Positions 8,304-16,344 of a stretch of DNA of 64,000 nucleotides are shown piece after piece. Under the pieces are notes generated by a model, which worked only from the letters and a program-made list of their open reading frames with translations, was not told the origin of the DNA and ran no database searches. Where the stretch lies: contig JASGIT010000001.1 in NCBI GenBank assembly GCA_047601665.1, positions 806,001 to 870,000 on the forward strand, written 5' to 3'. The DNA comes from JASGIT01 sp047601665. GTDB lineage: Bacteria; Pseudomonadota; Gammaproteobacteria; Burkholderiales; Burkholderiaceae_C. The position numbers and the translations under genes are program-made. The first letter of the stretch is position 1, and every line of letters begins with the position of its first letter.

Positions 8304-9419
8304 ATGGATTTCGATTTTTCCGACGACCAGGAGCAACTGCGCGACGCCGCCCGCAAGTGGGTGGAAAAGGGCTACACGTTCGAACGCCGCCGCTCCATCG
8401 TCGCCGCGGGCGGCTTTGACCGCGCGGCCTACGGCGAACTGGCCGAGCTGGGCCTCACCGCCCTCACCGTGCCCGAAGACCACGGCGGCATGGGCCTGGG
8501 CGCCGTCGACGCGATGATCGTCATGGAGGAACTGGGCCGCGGCATCGTGCTGGAGCCGCTGGCGCAGACCTTCATCGCCAGCAACGTGCTCACGCAGTAC
8601 GCCAGCGAAGAAGTCAAGTCCGCCTGGCTGCCCCGCATCGCCAGCGGCGAAGCCCTGGTCGTGCTGGCGCAGGTAGAACGCAAGGCGCGCTACAAGCTCG
8701 ACGTGTGCGAGACCAAGGCCACCAAGAACCACTCGGGCTACGCGCTCGCCGGCATGAAGAACATCGTGCCCGCCGGCGACAAGGCCGACGCCTACCTGGT
8801 GCCCGCCGAGTTCGACGGCAAGCTCTGCCTGTTCCTGGTCGAAGCCAACGCCGGCGGCATCACCGCGCGCGGCTACGCCACGCAGGACGGCAGCCGCGCC
8901 TCCGACCTGCGCCTGACCAACACCCCCGCCACCCTGGTCACCACCGACGGCCTGGCCGCGCTGGAACTGGCCGTGGACACCGGTATCGCCGCCATCTGCG
9001 CCGAAGCCGTGGGCGTGATGGACCAGTGCGCCAAGGCGACCTTCGAGTACCTGAACCAGCGCAAGCAGTTCGGCGTGGTGCTGGCCAGCTTCCAGGCCCT
9101 GCGCCACCGCTCGGCGGACGTGAAGATGCAGCTCGAACTGGCCCGCTCCATGAGCTACTACGCCAGCCTCAGGCTCGGCGCGCCCGCCGCCGAGCGCCGC
9201 CAGGCCATTTCGCGCGCCAAGGTGCAGCTGGGCCAGTCCATGCGCTTCGTGGGCCAGCAGTGCGTGCAGATGAGCGGCGGCATCGGCGTGACGGACGAGT
9301 ACATCGTGAGCCACTACTTCAAGAAGCTCACCCAGCTCGAAATGACCTACGGCGACACGCTGCACCACCTGGGCGAGGTGTCGGACCGGATGCAGGAGAC
9401 GGCGGGCGTGTTCGCCTGA
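8304..9419 (+). CDS. Acyl-CoA dehydrogenase, PimD-like small subunit
   Basis: 371 residues, partner of the preceding gene and very probably in the same transcript (12-base gap containing an AAAGGAGA ribosome site). N-terminal acyl-CoA dehydrogenase domain (PEDHGGMGLG near residue 55), a diverged middle domain, and a C-terminal helical domain ending in QMSGGIGVTDEYIVSHYFKKL. It lacks the usual GSD-containing FAD motif of the large subunit, as expected for the more diverged partner in PimC/PimD-type pairs. It ends at a strong terminator. The acyl chain handled is not determined by the sequence. Confidence 0.87.
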   Translation: MDFDFSDDQEQLRDAARKWVEKGYTFERRRSIVAAGGFDRAAYGELAELGLTALTVPEDHGGMGLGAVDAMIVMEELGRGIVLEPLAQTFIASNVLTQYASEEVKSAWLPRIASGEALVVLAQVERKARYKLDVCETKATKNHSGYALAGMKNIVPAGDKADAYLVPAEFDGKLCLFLVEANAGGITARGYATQDGSRASDLRLTNTPATLVTTDGLAALELAVDTGIAAICAEAVGVMDQCAKATFEYLNQRKQFGVVLASFQALRHRSADVKMQLELARSMSYYASLRLGAPAAERRQAISRAKVQLGQSMRFVGQQCVQMSGGIGVTDEYIVSHYFKKLTQLEMTYGDTLHHLGEVSDRMQETAGVFA

Positions 9420-9448
9420 TCGCACCGGCCATCTCCGCGCCCTGCGCC

Positions 9449-9482
9449 ATGCCAGTCAGCAGCCGCTGACTGGCATTTTTTT
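9449..9482 (+). terminator. Rho-independent terminator after acyl-CoA dehydrogenase pair
   Basis: Perfect 12-bp stem ATGCCAGTCAGC / GCTGACTGGCAT around a 4-base loop, followed by a run of T. It lies 30 bases after the stop codon. Confidence 0.93.
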
Positions 9483-9511
9483 CGCCCGGGCCTCGGCGCC
9501 TGTTCACGCTC

Positions 9512-10570
9512 TCAGGGCACCAGCACCGTGCGCCCTATGACCTTGCCCTGGGCCAGCGCCTGCAAGGCGTCGTTGACTTCACCCAGCGGCCGGGCGGTCA
9601 CGGGGGTGGGCGGAATCTTGCTCGCGCGCATCAGCGCGACGAGTTCGCGCAGTTCGGGCAGCGTGCCGACGTAGCTGCCTTCGAGCTTGATGGGCTTCAT
9701 CGGGATGATGGGTAGCGACAGCGTGATGTCGCCGCCCATCAGGCCGACCACCACGATGTGCCCGCCGCGCCCGCAGGCCGCGAGCGCCAGCGTGACCGTG
9801 GGCGTTGCGCCGACCAGATCGAGCACCGCGCGGGCGCCGCCGCCGGTGGCTTGCATGAGCTGTTTCGCCGCGTCGGGCGCGCGGGCGTCGATGGCGGCGA
9901 GCGCGCCCGCCTGCAAGGCGGCCTCGCGCTTGGCGGCGTCCACGTCCACGGCGACCACGCCGTGCCCGCCCAGCGCCTTCAGCACCGCGATCGCCATCAG
10001 GCCCAGCCCGCCCGCGCCGATCACGACCACGGGGCCTTCGTGGATGCGGTCACCGAACTTGCGGATGGCCGAATAGGTGGTCACGCCCGCGCAGGCCAGG
10101 GGCGCGGCCTTCACCGGGTCGAGGCTGCCCAGCTCCACCAGGTAGCGCGGGTGCGGCACGAGCACGTAGTCGGCAAAGCCGCCGTCGCGCATCACGCCGA
10201 GCGACTGCGGGCGGGTGCAGATGTTTTCCTCGCCGTGCTGGCAGAGCGCGCATTGGCCGCAGCCGATCCAGGGGTGCACGACGACCGGCGCCCCCAGGGG
10301 CACCGGCCCGGCCCCGGGGCCGGCGGCCACGGCTTCGCCACAGATTTCGTGGCTGAGCGTCAGCGGCAGCTTGATGCCACGGTCGGACAGCATCAGCTTC
10401 TTGCCGCCGCCCAGGTCGTAATAGCCTTCCCACAAGTGCAGGTCGGAGTGGCACAGGCCGGCGGCCTTCACCCGCACCAGCACCTCGGTGCCCTGGGGCT
10501 GGGGAACGTCCCTTTCCACCAGGTCGAGCGGTTGGCCGTGGTGAACCGCACAAAAGCAACGCATCTTCAT
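9512..10570 (-). CDS. Zinc-dependent alcohol dehydrogenase (MDR family)
   Basis: NAD(P)-dependent oxidation of an alcohol. 352 residues. Medium-chain dehydrogenase layout: catalytic-zinc residues in GLCHSDLH (Cys near 38) and SHEICG (Glu pair), four structural-zinc cysteines in CGQCALCQHGEENIC, then the Rossmann motif GAGGLGLMA followed by AVDVD, whose Asp favours NAD over NADP. Start ATG at 10570 with an AAGGAGA site. The SDRGIKLPLTLSHEI insertion resembles 6-hydroxycyclohexene-carbonyl-CoA dehydrogenases and broad alcohol dehydrogenases; the true substrate is unknown. It stands alone between two terminator/repeat regions. Confidence 0.9.
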   Translation of the reverse strand: MKMRCFCAVHHGQPLDLVERDVPQPQGTEVLVRVKAAGLCHSDLHLWEGYYDLGGGKKLMLSDRGIKLPLTLSHEICGEAVAAGPGAGPVPLGAPVVVHPWIGCGQCALCQHGEENICTRPQSLGVMRDGGFADYVLVPHPRYLVELGSLDPVKAAPLACAGVTTYSAIRKFGDRIHEGPVVVIGAGGLGLMAIAVLKALGGHGVVAVDVDAAKREAALQAGALAAIDARAPDAAKQLMQATGGGARAVLDLVGATPTVTLALAACGRGGHIVVVGLMGGDITLSLPIIPMKPIKLEGSYVGTLPELRELVALMRASKIPPTPVTARPLGEVNDALQALAQGKVIGRTVLVP

Positions 10571-10629
10571 CGGTTGTCTCCTTCATGTGAAATCCGCCGC
10601 CCGCTCGCAGCGCAGTCTACGACCCGGAT

Positions 10630-10680
10630 GCTACCATTTTTGTAGCTTCTTGCGCTTGTCAGACAAGGGCTGGTGGCGTA
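10630..10680. repeat. Dispersed palindromic repeat, encodes gene 3' end
   Basis: TTGTAGCTTCTTGCGCTTGTC and GACAAGGGCTGGTGGC arms. It overlaps the 3' end of the exosortase-associated gene and supplies its last residues (about PLSDKRKKLQKW) and its TAG stop. Confidence 0.75.
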
Positions 10681-11245
10681 TTTCATGCCAAAGCCGGTCG
10701 ATGAACGCCCGGTCGAGCAGCAGCCACAGCAGCACCGGGGCCAGCGCGGTGAAGATGAACAGGTTGAAGTGGAAGCCGAACGCCGCCGCGTCGGCCACCC
10801 ACTGCGGCAGGCGGGACTGGGCCAGCGCGTCCGGGCCGGCGCGGTTGGCCACGTCGTTGAGCCACTGCACGCACACGCTCAGGGCCTGCACGGGCAGCAT
10901 GATGAGCGAGCCCAGCAGCAGCTTGCGCCACCAGCCGCGCGACCACGACGCGATCAGCACGGCCCACAGCAGCACCATGCCGTAGCCGATCATCCGGTAG
11001 TCCACCTGCGGCGTGACCAGCCCGCCCTGGGGGCCGTACACCTTGAGCTGGGTGAACAGCACCCCGGTGGTGCCTCGCAGCTCATAGTCGCGCACCCAAT
11101 GGAACAGCGACCCGAAGGCTTTGCCCGCCATGTGGATCACCGGGGCGGCCAGCCAGTCGGCGCAGAAGAAGTACCACAGCGGCATCAGGCACAGCAGCGC
11201 CGCGACGGCGACCAGCAGGAAGCGGCCCAGCAGGCTAAGCCGCAT
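10631..11245 (-). CDS. Exosortase H-associated membrane protein
   Basis: 204 residues. Integral membrane protein with four or more hydrophobic segments (near residues 8-27, 88-106, 112-130, 155-180). No catalytic motif is recognisable. It starts 11 bases inside the 3' end of the exosortase H gene, with a GGAGG site, which indicates coupled translation; genes of this size and topology are known to accompany xrtH. Its role in sorting or anchoring is unknown. The last dozen codons and the stop come from a dispersed repeat, so the C-terminal tail is probably not conserved. Confidence 0.78.
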   Translation of the reverse strand: MRLSLLGRFLLVAVAALLCLMPLWYFFCADWLAAPVIHMAGKAFGSLFHWVRDYELRGTTGVLFTQLKVYGPQGGLVTPQVDYRMIGYGMVLLWAVLIASWSRGWWRKLLLGSLIMLPVQALSVCVQWLNDVANRAGPDALAQSRLPQWVADAAAFGFHFNLFIFTALAPVLLWLLLDRAFIDRLWHEIRHQPLSDKRKKLQKW

Positions 11246-11744
11246 GAAGTGCCTCCGGCGCGGGCTGGCGCCTGGAGATCCAGCGGATCCACAGCATCCA
11301 GACCACCAGCACGTCGAGCATGATCAGCGCCTGCCACAGGTACAGGTGCGCGAACTCGAACACCTGCATGTTCCACTTGCCCAGGTAGTACAGGCTGATG
11401 ATGCGCACCAGGTTGACCCCCTGCACCGCCGCGATGCCCACGCCAATGCCGATGAGCTTCTGCCGCCAGCCCGACGGAAAGGCCACCATGCCCGCGATGA
11501 GGATGAGCGCGGCCTCCACCCCGTTGCAGCCCGCCTCGATGGACACGGCGAACCCCGTGGCCCGGCTCATCAGGATGCGGCCCTGGTGCACCACGTCCGG
11601 GTCCAGCGGCGACATCAGGGCCGCGCTGGCCGTGGCCAGAAAATCCGCCCAGGGCTCCACGGCCACGCGCTGCACGTCGTCCAGCATGTCGATGCGGAAC
11701 AGCACCGCCAGCACGACGATGAAGATGAGGAAGAATTTCAGCAA
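11235..11744 (-). CDS. xrtH: Exosortase H (XrtH)
   Basis: Membrane cysteine transpeptidase that cleaves C-terminal sorting signals; the XrtH subgroup recognises IPTLxxWG-CTERM tails. 169 residues. The catalytic Cys is in SIEAGCNGVEA (near residue 73), with the conserved Arg in VNLVRIISLYYLG and the His in FAHLYLWQ, spread over about five membrane segments. The start is taken as TTG at 11744 because an AGGGA site lies five bases upstream and no ATG fits. It follows the TRAP permease gene after eight bases, so it is co-transcribed with it. No IPTLxxWG-tailed protein was found in this window. Confidence 0.87.
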   Translation of the reverse strand: MLKFFLIFIVVLAVLFRIDMLDDVQRVAVEPWADFLATASAALMSPLDPDVVHQGRILMSRATGFAVSIEAGCNGVEAALILIAGMVAFPSGWRQKLIGIGVGIAAVQGVNLVRIISLYYLGKWNMQVFEFAHLYLWQALIMLDVLVVWMLWIRWISRRQPAPEALHAA

Positions 11745-11752
11745 GGCAGTCC

Positions 11753-13036
11753 CTAGAACCCCAAAGCGTGCGGCAGCCAGGTAGACAGCTGCGGCACGAA
11801 GGTCAGCAGCGCCAGCACGATGAAGTGCGCCACCAGGAACAGCGGCAGCTCGCGCGTCAGCGCCGCCATGCTGACCCGCGTGGCCACGGCGGTGACGAAC
11901 AGCAGCCCGCCCACGGGCGGCGTGATCATGCCCAGCGTGAGGTTGACGATCACCACCATCGCGAAGTGGATCGGGTCGATGCCCAGCGCGTTCGCGATCG
12001 GCGCGAGGATGGGCACCAGGATCATCACGCCCGGCAGCGGCTCCATGAAGATGCCGAACAGCAGCAGCAGCACGTTCACCGCGACCAGGAACATGACGGG
12101 CGACAGCTGCCAGCCCACGATGAGCTGCGACAGGTACTGCGGAATGCCCTCCACGGTGAGCACCCAGGCGAACGCGGCCGAAGTCGCCATCACCAGCAGC
12201 ACCGACGCGGTGAGCATGGCCGAGCGCGCCGTGATGCCGGGCAGCGCCTTCCACTCCAGCGTGCGGTAGATCCACTTGCCGCAGACCAGCGCGTAGAACA
12301 CCGCCACCACCGACGCCTCGGTCGGCGTGAAGATGCCGAAGCGGATGCCCACGATGATGAGCACGATGAGCCCCAGCGCCGGGATGGCCTTGATGCTCGT
12401 CACCACCATCTCGCGGCCGCTCGGGCGCGGCTCGCGCGAGCGGTAGTCGCGCTGGCGGCACACCCACCAGTTCACCGCCGCCATCGCGATGGCGATCAGG
12501 ATGCCGGGGATGAAGCCCGCCACGAACAGCGCGCCCACCGAGACGTTGTCGTCCTGCAGCGCGTAGATGATCATGCTGATGGAGGGCGGAATGATCGGCC
12601 CGACGATGGCCGTGCAGGCCGTGAGCGCGGCGGCGTAGGGGCGGTCGTAGCCCGCCTTGTCCATCATCTTCACCATCATCGAGCCCGGCCCCGCCGCGTC
12701 GGCCAGCGCCGAGCCGGAGATGCCCGAGAACAGCGTGAGCGACAGCACGTTGGCATAGCCCAGCCCGCCGCGCAGGTGCCCCACGAACTGCGCCGCGAAG
12801 CGCAGCAGCACGGTGGTGAGCGCGCCGCCCGACATCAGCTCCGCCGCGAGGATGAAGAACGGCACGGCCATCAGCGGAAAGCTGTCGATGCCCGTGAACA
12901 TCTCCTTGAACACCACGAGCTGCGGATAACGCCCGCCCACGGCCACGGCCAGCGCGGCGGACAGGGCCAGCGCGAACGCCACCGGAAAGCCGAGCGTGAG
13001 CAGCACGACCACGGCGATGAACAGCGTCGCCGTCAT
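11753..13036 (-). CDS. dctM: TRAP transporter large permease (DctM)
   Basis: Main channel subunit of a sodium-driven TRAP importer. 427 residues, with about 12 membrane segments and the DctM signature region PPSISMIIYA plus GMITPPVGGLLFV. It overlaps the DctQ gene by four bases (ATGA), so the two are translationally coupled. The substrate is set by the DctP protein 1.5 kb upstream and is probably a carboxylate; the sequence does not say which. Exosortase H follows directly. Confidence 0.94.
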   Translation of the reverse strand: MTATLFIAVVVLLTLGFPVAFALALSAALAVAVGGRYPQLVVFKEMFTGIDSFPLMAVPFFILAAELMSGGALTTVLLRFAAQFVGHLRGGLGYANVLSLTLFSGISGSALADAAGPGSMMVKMMDKAGYDRPYAAALTACTAIVGPIIPPSISMIIYALQDDNVSVGALFVAGFIPGILIAIAMAAVNWWVCRQRDYRSREPRPSGREMVVTSIKAIPALGLIVLIIVGIRFGIFTPTEASVVAVFYALVCGKWIYRTLEWKALPGITARSAMLTASVLLVMATSAAFAWVLTVEGIPQYLSQLIVGWQLSPVMFLVAVNVLLLLFGIFMEPLPGVMILVPILAPIANALGIDPIHFAMVVIVNLTLGMITPPVGGLLFVTAVATRVSMAALTRELPLFLVAHFIVLALLTFVPQLSTWLPHALGF

Positions 13037-13545
13037 ATCGATGCCGCCGCGTCGGCGTCCATTTCATCCGAGGCGACGAACCGCCCCTCGGCCACGTAGC
13101 CGCGCACCATGAACAGCAGGTGCACCAGCATCAGCACGAAGCCGATCGGCATCGCCAGGTAGATCCAGCCCACGGAAACGTCGGTGGCCGCCGTGGTCTG
13201 GAAGCGCGTGGCCCAGCAGTAGAGCGCGCTGTAGTACGCCATGGCGACGAAGAACACCCCCAGCCCCACGGCCACCACGGCGCGGATGGCCTGCGCGGCG
13301 CGCGCGCCCACGGCGTTGTGCAGGTTGTCGATGGCGACGTGGCCGCCAAAGCGCAGCACCAGGCCCGCGCCCAGGAAGGTGATCCAGATCATCATGTGCC
13401 GCGCCACCTCCTCGGCCCAGACGATGGAGTCGCCCGTGGTGTAGCGCAGCACCACGTTGGCGAACACGATGCAGGCCATGGCCAGCAGCAGGGCGATGAG
13501 CACCCAGCGGTTGCACGCCACCAGGGCGCGTTCAAAGCGGTTCAT
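13033..13545 (-). CDS. dctQ: TRAP transporter small permease (DctQ)
   Basis: Four-helix membrane subunit that bridges the binding protein and DctM. 170 residues with membrane segments near 14-34, 50-68, 90-110 and 128-150 and the family-typical WAEEVARHMMIWITFLGA motif. It begins six bases after the dctP stop and ends inside the dctM start. Confidence 0.93.
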   Translation of the reverse strand: MNRFERALVACNRWVLIALLLAMACIVFANVVLRYTTGDSIVWAEEVARHMMIWITFLGAGLVLRFGGHVAIDNLHNAVGARAAQAIRAVVAVGLGVFFVAMAYYSALYCWATRFQTTAATDVSVGWIYLAMPIGFVLMLVHLLFMVRGYVAEGRFVASDEMDADAAASI

Positions 13546-13551
13546 GCGGGC

Positions 13552-14535
13552 TCAGGCCTTGACCGAGGAGATTTGATCGAGCGTCTTCTGGCCGAACTTC
13601 TTCGCGTATTCCTTGTACGCCGGCTCCAGCGCGGCGCGGAACGCGGCCTGGTCCACCTTCTCGACCACCTGCATCCCGTGGCTCTTGGCTTCTTCGACGC
13701 CCTTTTTCTCCACCGCGTCCACGAAGGCGCGCGAGGCCAGCGCACCCGCCTTGGCGCCCTGGGCGAAGGTCGCTTTTTGCGCGTCGGTCAGCCCGTTCCA
13801 GAAGGCGGGCGACACGATCAGCGCCACGGGCGCGTAGACGTGCGCCGTGAGCGTGAGGTATTTCTGCACCTGCCAGAGCTTGGCCGAGGCGAGCACGGAG
13901 ATGGGGTTCTCCTGCCCGTCGATGATGCCCTGCTGCAGCGCGCCGATCACCTCGGGCCAGGACATGGGCGTGGGCGCGGCGCCCAGGGTCTTGAAGGCGG
14001 TGATGTGCACCGGGTTCTCGGTCACGCGGATCTTCAGGCCCTTGAGGTCGTCCACCTTCTGCACCGGGTGCTTGTTGTTGGTCAGGTGGCGAAAGCCCTG
14101 CTCGCCCCAGGCCAGCGCGATCAGGCCACGCGCCTTGAACTTGTCCAGCAGCGCCTGGCCGAACGCGCCGTCGAGCACGGCGCGGGCGTGCTGCGTGTCG
14201 CGCAGCAGGAAGGGGATGTCCACCACGCCCACGTCGGGCACGAAGTTGCTCAGGGAGCCGGTGGAGACGGCCACCGCCTCCAGCGTGCCGAGCTGCAGGC
14301 CCTCGACCATCTCGCGCTCGCCGCCCAGCGCGCTGGCCGGGAACTGCTTGAACTTGAACGCGCCGCTGGTGCCCTTTTCCACCGTGTCGGCCCAGGCCTG
14401 CGCCGCCGCGCCGTAGTGCGAATTGACGGCCAGCGCATAGCCGAGCTTGACCTCCTTGGCCTGCTGGGCGAAGGCCGGGGCGGCGGCCAGCGCGGCAGCG
14501 CTGGAGGCGACGAAGGTGCGGCGGGAGAGCGGCAT
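13552..14535 (-). CDS. dctP: TRAP transporter substrate-binding protein (DctP)
   Basis: Periplasmic binding protein that delivers substrate to DctQM. 327 residues. An N-terminal export signal with a twin-arginine SRRTF motif and a probable cleavage after AFA (near 23). The central DLKGLKIRVTENP stretch carries the family Arg that salt-bridges the substrate carboxylate, followed by QQGIIDGQENPI. An AAGGA ribosome site precedes the ATG at 14535. First gene of the TRAP-exosortase transcript. Confidence 0.93.
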   Translation of the reverse strand: MPLSRRTFVASSAAALAAAPAFAQQAKEVKLGYALAVNSHYGAAAQAWADTVEKGTSGAFKFKQFPASALGGEREMVEGLQLGTLEAVAVSTGSLSNFVPDVGVVDIPFLLRDTQHARAVLDGAFGQALLDKFKARGLIALAWGEQGFRHLTNNKHPVQKVDDLKGLKIRVTENPVHITAFKTLGAAPTPMSWPEVIGALQQGIIDGQENPISVLASAKLWQVQKYLTLTAHVYAPVALIVSPAFWNGLTDAQKATFAQGAKAGALASRAFVDAVEKKGVEEAKSHGMQVVEKVDQAAFRAALEPAYKEYAKKFGQKTLDQISSVKA

Positions 14536-14574
14536 GGGCAGGATTCCTTGAATGAAAACTGCCGCGGATTCTAG

Positions 14575-15132
14575 TTACACGAGCAGCCGCGATGATTTGG
14601 GCACGTGCGCCATCAGGAACTCCATCTGGTCCGCCAGGATGCGGCGGTTGCGCAGGATGAAGTCCTCCCACAGGCTGGGCACGTAGGGCGCGTACAGCAG
14701 CGGCATGTGCGCCTGCTCGGGCGTGCGCGGGCCCTTGCGGTGGTTGCAGGGCTTGCAGGCGGTGACCACGTTCATCCAGTGGTCCTTGCCGTTCTTGGCG
14801 AAGGGCACGATGTGCTCGCGCGTGAGCTCGTGCTCGTGGAACAGGCCGCCGCAGTACGCGCACACGTTGCGGTCGCGCGCGAAGAGCTTGCTGTTGGTCA
14901 GCGCGGGGCGCAGGTCGAAGGGGTTGATGCCCGGCACGCCCTTGGTGCCGATGATGCTGTTGACGGCGATGAGCGACTGCTCGCCCGTGCGCGCGCTGTG
15001 CCCGCCGCGGAACAGCGCGATCTGGCCGCCGGACTCCCAGCGCACCTCGTCGGCGGCGTAGTGCAGCACCGCCTGTTCGAGCGAAATCCAGGACTGGGGC
15101 AGCCCCTGGGCCGACAGCTTCAAGACCTTCAC
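14575..15132 (-). CDS. HNH endonuclease-domain protein
   Basis: 185 residues. The centre has a zinc-bound HNH fold: CAYCGG, then ELTREHIVPFAKNGKDHWMNVVTACKPCNHRKG, with the paired CxxC motifs, the catalytic His and the Asn all present. The N-terminal 90 residues are of unknown function. The start is GTG at 15132: an AAGGAGG site lies six bases upstream, whereas a TTG at 15138 would sit directly against that site. It is a single gene, not beside a methylase or phage genes, so a restriction role is not supported. Likely a chromosomal nuclease of conserved but unknown role. Confidence 0.87.
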   Translation of the reverse strand: MKVLKLSAQGLPQSWISLEQAVLHYAADEVRWESGGQIALFRGGHSARTGEQSLIAVNSIIGTKGVPGINPFDLRPALTNSKLFARDRNVCAYCGGLFHEHELTREHIVPFAKNGKDHWMNVVTACKPCNHRKGPRTPEQAHMPLLYAPYVPSLWEDFILRNRRILADQMEFLMAHVPKSSRLLV

Positions 15133-15203
15133 AACCAACCTCCTTGTGGGAATCGGAACGCGAAACAGAGCACGAGACGCCAGCCAATATACTCTTATTC
15201 GAT

Positions 15204-15251
15204 GAAATTGGCCTCCAGCGCTTGATGGTCAAGCGCCAGCAGCTATCAAAT
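15204..15251. repeat. Dispersed palindromic repeat, upstream of ribF
   Basis: GGCCTCCAGCGCTTGA, short loop, TCAAGCGCCAGCAGCTATC. It ends eight bases before the ribF start, so it occupies the 5' untranslated region and could fold in the ribF mRNA. Confidence 0.85.
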
Positions 15252-15258
15252 TAGAAGC

Positions 15259-16257
15259 ATGAAAATCTTTCGCGGCTTTCACCACCCCGGCATCGCCAGC
15301 GCTTGCGCGCTGACCATCGGCAACTTCGACGGCGTGCACCGGGGCCACCAGGCCATGCTGGCGCTCTTGAACAGCGAGGCGCGGCACCGGGGCGTGCCCA
15401 GCTGCGTGATGACCTTCGAGCCGCATCCGCGCGACTACTTCGCCGGGCTGCTGAAAAAGCCCGAGCTGGCCCCGGCGCGCATCGCCACGCTGCGCGACAA
15501 GCTGCTTGAACTTGCGCGCTGCGGCGTGCAGCAGGCGGTGGTGCTGCCGTTCAACGCGCAGTTGTCGTCGCTGCCGCCGCAAGCCTTCATCGACGAGGTG
15601 CTGGTGCGCGGCCTGGGCGCGCGCTACGTGCTGGTGGGCGACGACTTCCGCTTCGGCGCCAAGCGCGCGGGCGACTATGCGCTGCTGGACGCGGCGGGCC
15701 AGCGCCAGGGCTTCGACGTGGCGCGCATGAACAGCTACGAGGTGCACGGCCTGCGCGTGTCCAGCTCCGCCGTGCGCGAGGCGCTGGGCCGGGGCGACCT
15801 GGACGGCGCCGCCCGCCTGCTGGGCCGGCCCTACAGCATCAGCGGCCACGTGGTGCACGGGCGCAAGCTGGGGCGCACGCTCGGCTTCCATACGCTGAAC
15901 CTGCGCTTTGCGCACTGGAAGCCCGCCGCCAGCGGTATTTTTGCCGTGCTGGTCCATGGCCTGCAGGACGAGCCCCTGCCCGGCGTGGCGAACCTGGGCG
16001 TGCGCCCGTCCCTCGACCCCCATGACGTGAACGGCGGGCGCGTGCTGCTGGAGACCCACTGCCTGGACTGGCCCGCGCACCTGGGCACGGAGGGGGCCTA
16101 CGGTAAAATCGTGCGCGTGGAACTGCTGCACAAACTGCACGACGAACTGAAGTACGACGGCCTGGACGCCCTCACGGCGGGCATTGCGCGCGACTGCGAC
16201 GACGCCCGCGCCTACTTCGCCTCCACCCGCCGCCAGACCACGCGCGACCGAATTTGA
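15259..16257 (+). CDS. ribF: Bifunctional riboflavin kinase/FAD synthetase
   Basis: Phosphorylates riboflavin to FMN and adenylylates FMN to FAD. 332 residues. N-terminal nucleotidyltransferase domain with GNFDGVHRGH (near residue 22) and RVSSSAVREAL; C-terminal kinase domain (about 190-320) with GRTLGFHTLNL and the GVANLGVRPS motif. The riboflavin kinase PTxN-type motif is changed here to LGFHTLN, so the usual threonine is still present. First gene of the ribF-ileS-lspA block common in Proteobacteria. A hairpin repeat lies just upstream of the start. Confidence 0.96.
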   Translation: MKIFRGFHHPGIASACALTIGNFDGVHRGHQAMLALLNSEARHRGVPSCVMTFEPHPRDYFAGLLKKPELAPARIATLRDKLLELARCGVQQAVVLPFNAQLSSLPPQAFIDEVLVRGLGARYVLVGDDFRFGAKRAGDYALLDAAGQRQGFDVARMNSYEVHGLRVSSSAVREALGRGDLDGAARLLGRPYSISGHVVHGRKLGRTLGFHTLNLRFAHWKPAASGIFAVLVHGLQDEPLPGVANLGVRPSLDPHDVNGGRVLLETHCLDWPAHLGTEGAYGKIVRVELLHKLHDELKYDGLDALTAGIARDCDDARAYFASTRRQTTRDRI

Positions 16258-16344
16258 CGCGGCGCGGCCCGCCTGCCGCCTTCGCTCCCACGCTCCTCTT
16301 TTCCTAGCTGCCTGCGCACGGCGCAGGCCGCCTACAAGGCCTTT

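Noticed and set aside
14575..15132. HNH protein as part of a restriction or defence system
   Set aside because: No methylase, helicase or other defence gene is adjacent, and it lies alone between a TRAP operon and ribF.
16300..16335. Possible twelfth repeat copy between ribF and ileS
   Set aside because: CCTAGCTGCCTGCGCACGG resembles one arm, but the second arm is too diverged to claim membership.
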